A stretch of DNA of 33,135 nt from Bryobacterales bacterium (GTDB lineage: Bacteria > Acidobacteriota > Terriglobia > Bryobacterales > Bryobacteraceae): contig JAOAPO010000398.1 in the NCBI GenBank assembly GCA_025462945.1, positions 1-33,135 on the forward strand, read 5' to 3'. The notes under the pieces were generated by a model. That model did no database searches. It was given only the letters and a program-made list of their open reading frames with translations, and was not told where the DNA came from. Of this stretch, positions 17,639-27,646 are shown in pieces (position 1 is the first letter of the stretch; each line of letters opens with the position of its first letter). A program made the translations under genes and the position numbers.

Positions 17639-18565
17639 ATGTTTACCAGACGTGGATTTCTGCAGAGTGTGGCAGCCAGTGCCGCATTGCCCGCCCTTTA
17701 TGGGCAGACGAATGAATGGGGAAGCCCCGTCTTCGATCTTCACCACCACCCGAGGCAGCAGGCCGCTGCTTCAATCGCGCACCAGGATGGCGCAGGCGTC
17801 ACCAAAGCAAACCTGCTGGGTGCGTCTCTGGCTCAGTTCAAAGCAGTCGAGGCGCTCGCGCCCGGTCGGTTCATCTGGTTTGCCCGCGCTGACATTACGA
17901 AGCCCGAAGCTGTCGCCACACTAACGCAGGCAGTGAAAGACGGCACGCAGGGCTTTGGCGAATTGAAACATCATGTCGCCGCTGATGGTCCTGAACTCAC
18001 GCGGATGTACGATCTCGCCGCGGAACTGAATGTGCCGATCCTGGTTCACTTCCAGGAAGTGGATCACATGGAGAACGAAGGCAAGTGGGCCAGCGGGTAT
18101 GCGACGTCGTTCGAAAAGGTTGTGAAGGCTCATCCGAAGACGAAGTTCATCGCGCATGCGGATGCGTTCTGGGCCAACGTCAGCGCGGATTATCATAACG
18201 AGACTGCGTATCCGTCGGGTCCAATCAAGAAGGGCGGCATCTCGGACAAGCTGCTCAGTGACTACGCGAACTTCTACGGCGACTGCTCGGCTAACTCCGG
18301 CAACAACGCTTTGTCCCGCGACCCGGAGTTCACTAAAGATTTCCTGGTGCGTCATCAGAATAAGTTGATGTTCGGCAGTGACTGCAGTTGTTCAGACGGC
18401 CACGGTGGCGGCATCAGCCAGGCGAACAACCCTGCCGCCGCCCGGCTCTCCGGTAAGTGCGTCGCAAGGTCGACTCTCGGCGTTCTGAAGGGTGCGACAA
18501 CTCCGGCGATCTTCAAGAAAATCGCGTGGGACAACGCGCACAAGCTCCTGAAGATCCCGGCTTAG
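17639..18565 (+). CDS. Tat-exported amidohydrolase (amidohydrolase-2-like)
   Basis: MFTRRGFLQSVAASAALPALYG leader; VFDLHHHP, VPILVHFQEVDH, FIAHADAFW, LMFGSDCSC. Confidence 0.82.
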   Translation: MFTRRGFLQSVAASAALPALYGQTNEWGSPVFDLHHHPRQQAAASIAHQDGAGVTKANLLGASLAQFKAVEALAPGRFIWFARADITKPEAVATLTQAVKDGTQGFGELKHHVAADGPELTRMYDLAAELNVPILVHFQEVDHMENEGKWASGYATSFEKVVKAHPKTKFIAHADAFWANVSADYHNETAYPSGPIKKGGISDKLLSDYANFYGDCSANSGNNALSRDPEFTKDFLVRHQNKLMFGSDCSCSDGHGGGISQANNPAAARLSGKCVARSTLGVLKGATTPAIFKKIAWDNAHKLLKIPA

Positions 18566-19377
18566 TTCCCTCTGAGGTGAGCCAGCAGATGCTGGTTCAC
18601 CTCATCGGCTCTCATCATCGGTGCGCCATGGGCGGCGCCTTTGATCTCGACGTACCTGGCTCCGGGGATGGCCTGCGCCATCGCCCGTCCGCAACTCGCG
18701 GGCGCGATTCCGTCATGCTCGGCTGAGACCACCAGTGTCGGGATGCCGGCGAGTTGAGCCAGTCGCGGCGTTGTGTCGTGTGCTCCGAGTGCTCCAAGTT
18801 GTTTGAGCGCGTTCGGCGGATGGTCGGCGAGGTCGTGTCCGAAGTACTGCGCCAGGTGTTCCGCGAGCCTTTCGCACGCGGCTGCGTCTTTCGGTACCTC
18901 GCCCGGAGGCAGCACCATGTGCAGGAACGCTCGGCGGCGTGCAGCGCGCGGTCCCACCCAGGTGCGGGTTCCCGTCCAGAAGCGGAACCAGGTCAGGCTT
19001 GTCGCATCGGAGCCTCTGGTGACGGTACACATCAGGGTCAGGCTTTTCACCCGACTTCGAGCGCGCAACGCCAGTTCCTGCGCGATGACGCCGCCCATCG
19101 AGTGCCCGACAATGTGAGCGGACTCCCAGCCCTGCGAGTTCATGAGAGCGAGCGAGTCGTCCACAAGCTGCGCAATCGTGACCTTTGCTCCGACCGGCTG
19201 GCTGGGGCCGATGCCGCGGTGGTCCCAGGTGAGGCAGTTGAAGTGTGGCGTCAAAGCGGCGAGTTGCGGCAGCCAGCCCGAGCCGTAGACTCCGACGCCC
19301 TGAATCATCAGCACCGGCGGGCCTGCGCCTTCGACACGGTACGCCAGCGTACAGTTTTCAAACAATTGAATGGGCAA
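18562..19377 (-). CDS. alpha/beta hydrolase
   Basis: GPPVLMIQGVGVYGSGW, LTWDHRGIGPSQP, IVGHSMGGVIAQELAL (GHSMGG), C-terminal GARYVEIKGAAHGAPM; TTG start. Confidence 0.9.
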   Translation of the reverse strand: MPIQLFENCTLAYRVEGAGPPVLMIQGVGVYGSGWLPQLAALTPHFNCLTWDHRGIGPSQPVGAKVTIAQLVDDSLALMNSQGWESAHIVGHSMGGVIAQELALRARSRVKSLTLMCTVTRGSDATSLTWFRFWTGTRTWVGPRAARRRAFLHMVLPPGEVPKDAAACERLAEHLAQYFGHDLADHPPNALKQLGALGAHDTTPRLAQLAGIPTLVVSAEHDGIAPASCGRAMAQAIPGARYVEIKGAAHGAPMMRADEVNQHLLAHLRGN

Positions 19378-19430
19378 CTTCCAGGATAGAATACAGAGGT
19401 AAGGTTAACGCTTACGTGGTGAAAAAATAG

Positions 19431-22199
19431 ATGATCCTTCGCCGTATCCAAGTCGTCTCCGCCGTCGCTTTTCTGTCGGTCGCACCCGCGTTTTCGCAGA
19501 CGCCGGCGCAGGTTGAGCTCTTCGAGAAGTACGCGCGCCCCGTGTTCATGGAGAAATGCGCGGGCTGCCACAACGAGAAGCTGAAGAGCGGCGGACTGGA
19601 CCTCACCTCCACCGACGCGCTGCGACAGGTAGCGGGCTCGGGCATCTTCGGCGAAGCGGCGCATCCGGAGAAGAGCGTCCTGCTGAAGGCCCTGGCGTAT
19701 GAAGACCGAGTGCGGATGCCGCCGCAGGGCAAGCTGCCGGACGCGACGATCGAAGGCATCAAAGAATGGCTGACTGCGGGCGCGCCCATCCCTGGCGCTG
19801 CCACGGTTAGTGCCGAGCCGGGCTCCGGTACCGGACTGCGTGCTGTAGCACTGCGCGGCAAGATCACTGAGGAAGACAAGAAGTATTGGGCCTTCAAACC
19901 CCTGGTGAAGCCGGACGTTCCGGCTGTGAAGAACACCGCATGGGCGGGCACCGCAATCGACAAGTTCATCCTGGCGAAGCTGGAAGGAGCCGGGCTGCAA
20001 CCCGCTGCTCCGACCACGAAGACCACGTTGCTGCGCCGGGCCACGTTCGACCTGACCGGTCTGCCTCCCACCGAAAAAGAGCTGGCTGACTTCCTCGCGG
20101 ACAAGTCCCCCAAGGCGTTCGAGAAGGTAGTCGATCGCCTGCTGGCCTCACCTCGCTATGGCGAGCGGTGGGGACGGCACTGGCTCGACGTGATGCGCTA
20201 TGCCGATTCGACCGGCAGCGACGAAGACCATCGCTACCCACACGCCTGGCGTTACCGGGACTACGTCATCGACGCGTTCAACGCCGACATGCCGTACGAC
20301 CAGTTCGTGCGTGAGCAACTGGCCGGCGATATCCTCGCGGCTGACCCGAACTCGAACACCGGCTATCGCGGTGTGGTGGCGACAGGCTTCCTGGCGTTGG
20401 GCAAGAAGGCACTGGCACAGAAAGATCTGCCGCTCAAGCGCTACGATGTGGTCGACGATCAGATCGAGGTGACCGCCAAAGCCTTCATGGGACTGACCGT
20501 GAACTGCGCGCGCTGCCACGACCATAAGTTCGACCCGATCGCGACGAAAGACTACTATCAGCTCGCCGGCGTCTTTGCGAGCACCACGAGCTACGCGAAG
20601 CTCGCGGAGGGCGAGCCGATCCAGACGCCGCTGGTGCCCGCGGAGAAGTTCGAAACGTTCCGCAAGGCCTGGACGGACTACCTCGATGTCGAGAAGAAGA
20701 TCGCGAAGATCATCGACTTCGACAAGGATGCCAAAAAGGCCCGCGACGCTGAGGAAGCGAACATCGCCCGCTACATGCTCGGCGACCAGACGCTGGATCC
20801 GAAGAAGCTGGCCGCGTGGTCTGCTTACCTCAAGTCCGATGCTCCCGAACTGGCCAAGTGGCGGGCGGCTACCGATGCCAATCGCAAGGAGATCGCGCAG
20901 CAGTATCAGGAAGAGTTCCGACGCGGCGCCTACCAGTACGACCAGGATCTGAGCTGGTGGAAGGGCGCTCGTAACAGCTATCCGAACTCCGGCAAGATCG
21001 CCGGTCCGCGGCCTGCTGTGTCGAAAGTGAAGGACCCGTTCTTCTACGCTGTGTGGCTTGATCCGAAGGGCCCCGCATATCGCTCGAAGGATGAGCAGAT
21101 CGCGACGCTGCAGCCGGAGAAGGCCACCGAGTTACGAGCTCTGATGGCGCAAAGTGCAACGCTCGAAAAAACGCTGCCAACGGAAGAGATTCCAATGGCC
21201 TCAGCTGTGCGCGAGGGCGAGGCGGTGAAGCAGCATGTGTTCCTCCGCGGCGATTATCACAACGAGGGCGATGAGGTGGATCACACGCCCCCGATGATCC
21301 TGCGCGTGAATGCTCCGGCACTGCCCGTAAAAACGAACAGCGGCCGCCTGGAGCTGGCGAACTGGATTGTGGATTCGCGGAATCCGCTGCCGGCGCGCGT
21401 TATGGCAAACCGTATCTGGCAGGGGCATTTCGGCGACGGCATCGTGAGGACCCCGGATAATTTCGGGCGTCTGGGCGAACGGCCGTCGAATCCCGAACTG
21501 CTCGATTACCTGGCGACCTCGTTCATGGAAAACGGCTGGTCGGTGAAGAAGATGCACCGGCTTATCATGCTCTCGAACACTTACCAGATGAGTGCCGAAT
21601 ACGACGCGGTAAAGAAAGAGAAGGACCCCGAGAATCGGCTGCTGAGCCACTTTCCGCGGCTCCGGCTTTCCATCGAACAGATTCGCGATTCGTATCTCGC
21701 GATTGGCGGCGATCTGGACCTGAAGATGGGCGGTACTCTCGACCCCGGCGTAGGAACTGACGGTGAGACGAGCGCGAACCGCATCAGTATGAATCCCGAA
21801 GCGACGACGCGGCGAAGTGTTTACCTGCCGCTGCGCCGGTCGAACTTGCCGACGCTCTGGATGCTCTTCGACTTCGGGGATGCGACGACGCCGGACGGCA
21901 AGCGCTCGGCCACAACGGTCTCGACGCAGGCTCTCTTCGTGCTGAACAGCCCGCTCGTGAATCGTGAAGCGCAGGCGCTGGCCGAACGCGTAATGGCCGC
22001 GAGTAAGAGCGACCAGCAGCGCGTGGAATCGCTCTACCTGAAGATTCTGAACCGCAAGCCCGACGCACAAGAAATCGAATCGGGCATGGCCTACGTGAAG
22101 GATCTGCAGGGCAAGTGGAAAGACATTGGTCCACAGAAGGCGTGGCAGAGTTACAGCCACGCGCTGATGGCGTCGAACGAGTTTATCTACATCTATTAG
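19431..22199 (+). CDS. DUF1549/DUF1553 protein with PSCyt1 cytochrome domain
   Basis: CXXCH in KCAGCHNEKLKSGGLDL and NCARCHDHKFDPI; WGRHWLDVMRYADSTGSDED; RVMANRIWQGHFGDGIVRTPDNFG. Confidence 0.93.
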   Translation: MILRRIQVVSAVAFLSVAPAFSQTPAQVELFEKYARPVFMEKCAGCHNEKLKSGGLDLTSTDALRQVAGSGIFGEAAHPEKSVLLKALAYEDRVRMPPQGKLPDATIEGIKEWLTAGAPIPGAATVSAEPGSGTGLRAVALRGKITEEDKKYWAFKPLVKPDVPAVKNTAWAGTAIDKFILAKLEGAGLQPAAPTTKTTLLRRATFDLTGLPPTEKELADFLADKSPKAFEKVVDRLLASPRYGERWGRHWLDVMRYADSTGSDEDHRYPHAWRYRDYVIDAFNADMPYDQFVREQLAGDILAADPNSNTGYRGVVATGFLALGKKALAQKDLPLKRYDVVDDQIEVTAKAFMGLTVNCARCHDHKFDPIATKDYYQLAGVFASTTSYAKLAEGEPIQTPLVPAEKFETFRKAWTDYLDVEKKIAKIIDFDKDAKKARDAEEANIARYMLGDQTLDPKKLAAWSAYLKSDAPELAKWRAATDANRKEIAQQYQEEFRRGAYQYDQDLSWWKGARNSYPNSGKIAGPRPAVSKVKDPFFYAVWLDPKGPAYRSKDEQIATLQPEKATELRALMAQSATLEKTLPTEEIPMASAVREGEAVKQHVFLRGDYHNEGDEVDHTPPMILRVNAPALPVKTNSGRLELANWIVDSRNPLPARVMANRIWQGHFGDGIVRTPDNFGRLGERPSNPELLDYLATSFMENGWSVKKMHRLIMLSNTYQMSAEYDAVKKEKDPENRLLSHFPRLRLSIEQIRDSYLAIGGDLDLKMGGTLDPGVGTDGETSANRISMNPEATTRRSVYLPLRRSNLPTLWMLFDFGDATTPDGKRSATTVSTQALFVLNSPLVNREAQALAERVMAASKSDQQRVESLYLKILNRKPDAQEIESGMAYVKDLQGKWKDIGPQKAWQSYSHALMASNEFIYIY

Positions 22200-22209
22200 G
22201 AGACGCAAC

Positions 22210-23649
22210 ATGGACCTGAAGAACTTCATCACAAAAGCGCCGCGGACGTCGCAGTTCTCCCGGCGGGCCATGCTGCGGGCTGCAGGCTGCGGGTTCGGCT
22301 TCATGGGTCTGGAGTCGGTGCTGGCACAGGCCGCATCAATGCCCAGCACCGATCCGTTGACTCCGAAGGCTCCTCACTTCCCGGCGACCGCGAAGCGGGT
22401 CATCTTCCTGTTCATGCACGGCGGGCCATCGTCGATCGACTCGTTCGATCCGAAGCCCTACCTTGATGCGAACGATGGCAAGCCGCTGCCCATCAAGCAG
22501 CCGCTGACGTTTGCACAGGGTAAGACCGGCGGGCTGATGAAGTCGCCGTGGCAGTTCAAGAACCGGGGCCAGTCGGGCATTCCGATTTCAACTCTCTTCC
22601 CGAAGATCGCAGAGTGCGCTGACGACTTGTGCGTGATCCGGTCGATGGTGGGCGAGGGCGTGGATCATGGCGCCGCCCTGCTGCAGACGTTCACGGGGAC
22701 GTTTACATTCACGCGGCCCAGCATGGGTTCGTGGGCGCTCTATGGGCTGGGCACGGAGAACCGGAACCTGCCGGGTTACATCACCATCAAGCCCGCACTG
22801 TCACATGGCGGGGCGAAGAACTGGAGTTCGGGCTTCCTTCCGGGTCCGGTGCAGGGTACGGCGATCGGACATGCCGGCATGCAGGTCTCTGAGATCCAGA
22901 AAGAGCCCATTGAGTACCTGATCAACCAGGGTCTGAATCGCGAGCAGCAGCGGTATGAGCTCGATATGATTCAGGCGATCAACCGCAAGCATCAGGAGCT
23001 TTGGAAGTACGACGATGAGCTGGAAACTCGCATCCAGTCCTTCGAGATGGCGTTCCGGATGCAGGCGGAGGCACATAAGGTCTTCGACGTGACGGGCGAG
23101 TCCGAGGCGACCAAGAAGCTCTACGGGCTGGACGAGCCCAAGACAGCCGACTTCGGCTGGCAATGTCTGCTCGCGCGGCGGCTGGCGGAGTCAGACGTTC
23201 GCTTCATCCAGTGCACGCATAGCTACAAGTGGGACCAACACTCGGACCTGTTCGAGAAGCACAACGAGAACGCGGCTGAGGTGGACAAGCCGATTGCGGG
23301 ACTGCTGCAGGATCTGAAAGCCCGCGGTCTGCTGAAAGATACGCTGGTGATCTGGGCCGGCGAGTTCGGTCGGACGCCGATTTCGGAGAGTGGAAACGGT
23401 CGCGATCACAATCCGTATGGATACACGATCTGGATGGCTGGCGGTGGCGTCAAGCCGGGTTTTGTCTACGGGGCGACCGATGAATTCGGCTATCACGCGG
23501 CAGAGAACCGGATGCACATCCACGACTTCCATGCGACGGTGCTGGCTGCGATGGGCCTCGATCATCTCAGGCTCACCTATAAGTACTCGGGACGAGACTT
23601 CCGCCTGACGGACACAGCGGGCAACGTTCACCGCGATATCTTCGCCTGA
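22210..23649 (+). CDS. DUF1501 protein (Tat-exported)
   Basis: SRRAMLRAAGCGFGFMGLESVLA leader; IFLFMHGGPSSIDSFDPKP; VIWAGEFGRTPISESGNGRDHNPYGYTIWMAGGGVKPG. AGGAGA 9-11 nt upstream of ATG. Confidence 0.93.
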   Translation: MDLKNFITKAPRTSQFSRRAMLRAAGCGFGFMGLESVLAQAASMPSTDPLTPKAPHFPATAKRVIFLFMHGGPSSIDSFDPKPYLDANDGKPLPIKQPLTFAQGKTGGLMKSPWQFKNRGQSGIPISTLFPKIAECADDLCVIRSMVGEGVDHGAALLQTFTGTFTFTRPSMGSWALYGLGTENRNLPGYITIKPALSHGGAKNWSSGFLPGPVQGTAIGHAGMQVSEIQKEPIEYLINQGLNREQQRYELDMIQAINRKHQELWKYDDELETRIQSFEMAFRMQAEAHKVFDVTGESEATKKLYGLDEPKTADFGWQCLLARRLAESDVRFIQCTHSYKWDQHSDLFEKHNENAAEVDKPIAGLLQDLKARGLLKDTLVIWAGEFGRTPISESGNGRDHNPYGYTIWMAGGGVKPGFVYGATDEFGYHAAENRMHIHDFHATVLAAMGLDHLRLTYKYSGRDFRLTDTAGNVHRDIFA

Positions 23650-23675
23650 CTGTATTTTTTCAGGCGGGACCGAAT
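23644..23675. repeat. possible degenerate repeat B, copy 3
   Basis: gcctgactgtattttttcaggcgggaccgaat shares GCC-TGACTGTA and GCGGGACCGA blocks with 6293-6324; CGCCTGA/TCAGGCG inverted repeat (23643-23666) spans the DUF1501 stop. Confidence 0.35.
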
Positions 23676-23734
23676 TAAAATCTTACTCGTCTTCTGGTAA
23701 CCGGGCGCATAATGATTTCTGCACGTTAGAACCA

Positions 23735-26700
23735 TTGCGTCTACTGTCTTTATACCGGGGATTTCACTTGAAGCCTTCTCTTTCCGCGCTCGTTGTTTTC
23801 GTTCTTTCCGTTGTACCCGCCGTTGCACAGCGTCGGACCGGGCTGCCTGACATTGACCTGAGGGATCAACCTGCGGTGCCAGAGGTTCGGACGGGCGGAC
23901 TTCAGCCCCGGGCGCGCGCGCTGGTGACGGAACGCGGGGCGCAGCTCGCGTCACTTGTGGCTTCAAGTCAGGATGCCCAACCAGGTCTGCGAGTCACCGC
24001 GAATCGATGGGGCCTGCCCAAGCTGCTGCTTCGCGAGGGCAGCGCACTGACTGCACCGTCACCAGCAGACCCTGAAGCGATCGGCAGGAATTTCCTCCGG
24101 CAGAACGCGCGCATGTTCTCGATGGACGGCGCTGCTGTAGATCAACTGCGGCTGGCGAGCCGCGATGCGCAATCAGGCGCGACGTATCTGGGATTTACTC
24201 AGACGATCAATGGCCTGGATGTTTTCGAAGGGCACCTTCGCGTTGTGCTGAGTCCAAAAGGTGAAGTGGTACAGGCCAGCGCGGGCGAACTGATACCTGG
24301 CGTGGCGGTTGTGACCCGGCCGGTGCTGACCGCAGCGGAAGCCGAAGCCAAAGCGCGTGGGGCTGTGAAGGCCGGCGAGTTTATTCGCGCACCGGAGCTC
24401 ATGATCTTCCCGCTGGATGCTGCTACCGGGCGTCTGGCTTACCGGCTCTACTTCGAGGCGGATCCGGCGCACACCTACGAGATTCTGATTGATGCTCGCG
24501 ACGGCTCCACGCTCTACCGGCACAACAATACCGTGTTCGCGACGGCGCAGGGGCGCGTGTGGAAAGAGTCGCCGCTCGTTGGCACACGCGATCTGGTGGA
24601 CTTTCCAGCCTGGTGGCTGCCGGATATCCCGGCCGTGACCACAGGAAATAATGTGGACGCGTTCCTCGATGCGAATGGTGATGAGAGGCCCGACACGACC
24701 GTCACGCCGGGTCTCCGCAACGCGCGTGCCGCTGCGAGTGCGGGCGTATTCGATTTCCCTTTCGGGGACGCGACGACCAGCTCCGATCCGCGAAATTACG
24801 CCGCTTCATCGGTCCTGAACATTTTCTACTTCCTCAACCGGGCTCACGACTACTTCTACGACCTCGGCTTCGATGAAGGGGCCGGTAACTTCCAGACCGA
24901 CAACTTCGGGAAGGGCGGCAAGGGAGGCGACGCGGTTGTGGGACTCGCGCAAAGCAGCAGCAGCACCAACAACGCTTCGTTTACGCCAACGCCCGAGGGC
25001 ACGCCGGGTCGCGCGCGTTTCGGAATCTTCACCCGGGGCACGACGAGCCGGCTGGACGACCGTGATGCGGCGTACGACGGGCAGATCGTGATCCACGAGT
25101 ATACGCATGGCGTTTCGAACCGTTTAGTGGGCAATCTGACCAGCACCAGTTGCCTGGCAAGGATTCAATCGGGAGCCATGGGCGAAGGGTGGTCCGATTA
25201 CTTCGCGGCGAGCTTCTTCAACAACCCGGTGATGGGTGCTTACATTGACGCGAATCCGGTGCGGGGTATCCGACGGCAGAGTTACGAAAACTACACGTTC
25301 ACTTATGAAGACATCGGTAACGATGGCTATGAAGTGCATGATGACGGCGAGATCTGGGCAGGCACACTTTGGGACGTTCGTAAGACACTGGGCCAGGCAA
25401 CAGCGGATCGGTTGATCATGGCCGGGCTGAAAGCGACGCCCTGTAATCCCTCGATGACAGATGCACGCGATGGCATTTTAGGCGCCGACCAGGCGACGAA
25501 CGGTGGGGCGAACCGGGCTGCGATCTGGACGGTGTTCGCGCGTCACGGAATGGGCTTCTCTGCCAATGGGGTGGAGGGTTCAGACTTCAGCGGGCACGTC
25601 TACGACGCTGCCTTCGACAAGCCTGCTGACCTGCAGCCTACGCGCGGACCTGCCATCACCAGTAAGCCGCTTACCGTTGTGGCCGGCGCGGGTGACAATT
25701 ACGTTTACACGGTGAGTGCGTCGAATCCGGGGCAGGGAACGCTGGTTTACAACCTTGCTGCGGGGCCGGCAGGGATGCTGGTGGATGCGAACTCGGGAGC
25801 TGTCTCCTGGACCGGTACCTTTACGTCGCCTCGCGTCAAGATCGAGGTGACTGACGGGAAGGGCGGCCGTGTCGTACACGGTTATATGGCGCCGATGCTG
25901 ACCCGCATCTCACTGGGCACACCGGTAACGATCTCCGGCAGTATCTACAGCTTCGGTTTTGCTTACGTCGACGTGCCGGCCGGGCTGCCAGTGTTACAGG
26001 TGGCCACCCGAGGCGCAAGCGGTGACGCAGACCTCGCGGTGCAGGATCCGGCGCGCGTGCTGTCCTACACGGAACGCGACGGTTCGAATGAGACCCTCAG
26101 CTTCGCGCGGCCGTTGCAGGGGCGATGGCTGATCGAGGTCGACGGCTTTGACAACTACTCTGACGTGAGTTTGTTGACGACGGCAATCACGCCGTCACCG
26201 CTGGCGGCGAACAGCGCGGTGAGCGGACTCGGGGGCATCGCTGGTTCAGAGCGGTTCTACCGCGTTTCTGTTCCGGCGCAGGCGGCGACCCTGAAGGTAA
26301 CTACTTCCGGCGATAACGGAGATGTCGACTTGTACCTAAGGTACGGAAACCCGGCGGTTTGCCAGGAAGCTGATTCTGTGCAGGAAGCCTGCTTGTTTAC
26401 GGTCAGATCCGCGGGCGAAGACTCCAATGAAGCGTTGACGGTCCAGAGCCCGGCAGCGGGCGACTGGTACATCGGCCTGACCGGCTTTGGGGCTTATAGC
26501 TCCCTGACACTGCGAACCTTCGTGACCTTGCGTCAACCGGATCTGACGGTGACCAGTACTCATTCGGACGGCTTCACGCAGGGGAAGAAAGGCGGGGCTT
26601 ATTCGCTCGTTGTAGCAAATGTCGGGTCCGTGGAGACGCTGGGAACGGTGACACTGGTGAACACGCTGCCCGCTGGCTTTACCGCCACCGCGATGGAAGG

Positions 26701-27646
26701 CGCGGGGTGGACTTGCGTACTCGGTACGCTCTCGTGCTCGCGAAGTGACGTGCTGGCTGCGGGAGCGAGTTTCCCGGTAGTCACTCTGACGGTCGACATC
26801 GGTGCTGGCGCGGGTGTCAGTGCTCTGAACGTCGCGACAGTAGCGGGCGGCGGCGAAGCGAACACGGACAACAGCACAGCCCGTGAGATCGCGCTGGTGG
26901 GCAATGGCGGACCGAGTCCGACTGTTCTGACGGGGGGCGTTGCCCCTGTGTATAGCTCGTCCACAACGATTCAGGCTGGTTCATGGATTTCGATCTACGG
27001 GACGAACTTCGCTGCCGGGGTCACGGAGTGGGCGGGCGACTTCCCCACGACGCTGGGCGGGGTGACGGTGACGGTCAACGGCAAGCCAGCCTACATCTGG
27101 TTCGTCAGCCCGACGCAGATCAACGTACAGGCTCCGGACGATTCGGTGACGGGCGAGGTTGATGTAGTGGTGGCTACCGGCAACGGGTCCGCCACTGCGA
27201 AGGTAACGCTGGGGGTGGCCGGCCCGTCGTTCAGCGTGCTTGGCGATGGCAAGCATGCCGCGAGTGTGATTGTGACGCCCGACGGCAGCGGCCAGTACGG
27301 GGGCGGGACCTACGACCTGAGCGGGCCAGCCGGCGCGTTCCCGTTCGTCACGCGATCGGTGAAGGCGGGCGAGGTGTTGATTCTGTACGGCGTCGGCTTC
27401 GGGGCGACGTCGCCTTCGGTGCCTGCGGGCCAGGTGTTCACGGGCGCCGCGCCTCTGGAGAGCCGAGTGGTTGTAACCATCGGGGGCATCAATGCGCCGG
27501 TGTCGTTTGGCGGCCTGACGGGAGCGGGACTTTACCAGTTCAACGTCACGGTGCCTGCAGGTTTGGGTGCCGGGGACAAGGCGCTCCGAGCCCAACTGGC
27601 GAACGGCTTCGCTACGCCGGTCGGTCCGGTAGTGGCGCTTCAGTAG
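23735..27646 (+). CDS. secreted M36-type (fungalysin) metallopeptidase with two PPC-like domains, a DUF11-like domain and a TIGR03437-like C-terminus
   Basis: VIHEYTHGVSNRLVG (HEXXH), MGEGWSDYFAASF; C-terminal IYGTNFA...VNGKPAYIWFVSPTQINVQAPD...LILYGVGFG...GLYQFNVTVPAGL. TTG start uncertain (23735 or 23768). Confidence 0.88.
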   Translation: MRLLSLYRGFHLKPSLSALVVFVLSVVPAVAQRRTGLPDIDLRDQPAVPEVRTGGLQPRARALVTERGAQLASLVASSQDAQPGLRVTANRWGLPKLLLREGSALTAPSPADPEAIGRNFLRQNARMFSMDGAAVDQLRLASRDAQSGATYLGFTQTINGLDVFEGHLRVVLSPKGEVVQASAGELIPGVAVVTRPVLTAAEAEAKARGAVKAGEFIRAPELMIFPLDAATGRLAYRLYFEADPAHTYEILIDARDGSTLYRHNNTVFATAQGRVWKESPLVGTRDLVDFPAWWLPDIPAVTTGNNVDAFLDANGDERPDTTVTPGLRNARAAASAGVFDFPFGDATTSSDPRNYAASSVLNIFYFLNRAHDYFYDLGFDEGAGNFQTDNFGKGGKGGDAVVGLAQSSSSTNNASFTPTPEGTPGRARFGIFTRGTTSRLDDRDAAYDGQIVIHEYTHGVSNRLVGNLTSTSCLARIQSGAMGEGWSDYFAASFFNNPVMGAYIDANPVRGIRRQSYENYTFTYEDIGNDGYEVHDDGEIWAGTLWDVRKTLGQATADRLIMAGLKATPCNPSMTDARDGILGADQATNGGANRAAIWTVFARHGMGFSANGVEGSDFSGHVYDAAFDKPADLQPTRGPAITSKPLTVVAGAGDNYVYTVSASNPGQGTLVYNLAAGPAGMLVDANSGAVSWTGTFTSPRVKIEVTDGKGGRVVHGYMAPMLTRISLGTPVTISGSIYSFGFAYVDVPAGLPVLQVATRGASGDADLAVQDPARVLSYTERDGSNETLSFARPLQGRWLIEVDGFDNYSDVSLLTTAITPSPLAANSAVSGLGGIAGSERFYRVSVPAQAATLKVTTSGDNGDVDLYLRYGNPAVCQEADSVQEACLFTVRSAGEDSNEALTVQSPAAGDWYIGLTGFGAYSSLTLRTFVTLRQPDLTVTSTHSDGFTQGKKGGAYSLVVANVGSVETLGTVTLVNTLPAGFTATAMEGAGWTCVLGTLSCSRSDVLAAGASFPVVTLTVDIGAGAGVSALNVATVAGGGEANTDNSTAREIALVGNGGPSPTVLTGGVAPVYSSSTTIQAGSWISIYGTNFAAGVTEWAGDFPTTLGGVTVTVNGKPAYIWFVSPTQINVQAPDDSVTGEVDVVVATGNGSATAKVTLGVAGPSFSVLGDGKHAASVIVTPDGSGQYGGGTYDLSGPAGAFPFVTRSVKAGEVLILYGVGFGATSPSVPAGQVFTGAAPLESRVVVTIGGINAPVSFGGLTGAGLYQFNVTVPAGLGAGDKALRAQLANGFATPVGPVVALQ

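Noticed and set aside
17631-17639. Perfect DnaA box TTATCCACA near the skew change, hinting at oriC
   Set aside because: A single box with no cluster, no AT-rich unwinding region and no dnaA/dnaN neighbours; one chance match in 33 kb is plausible.
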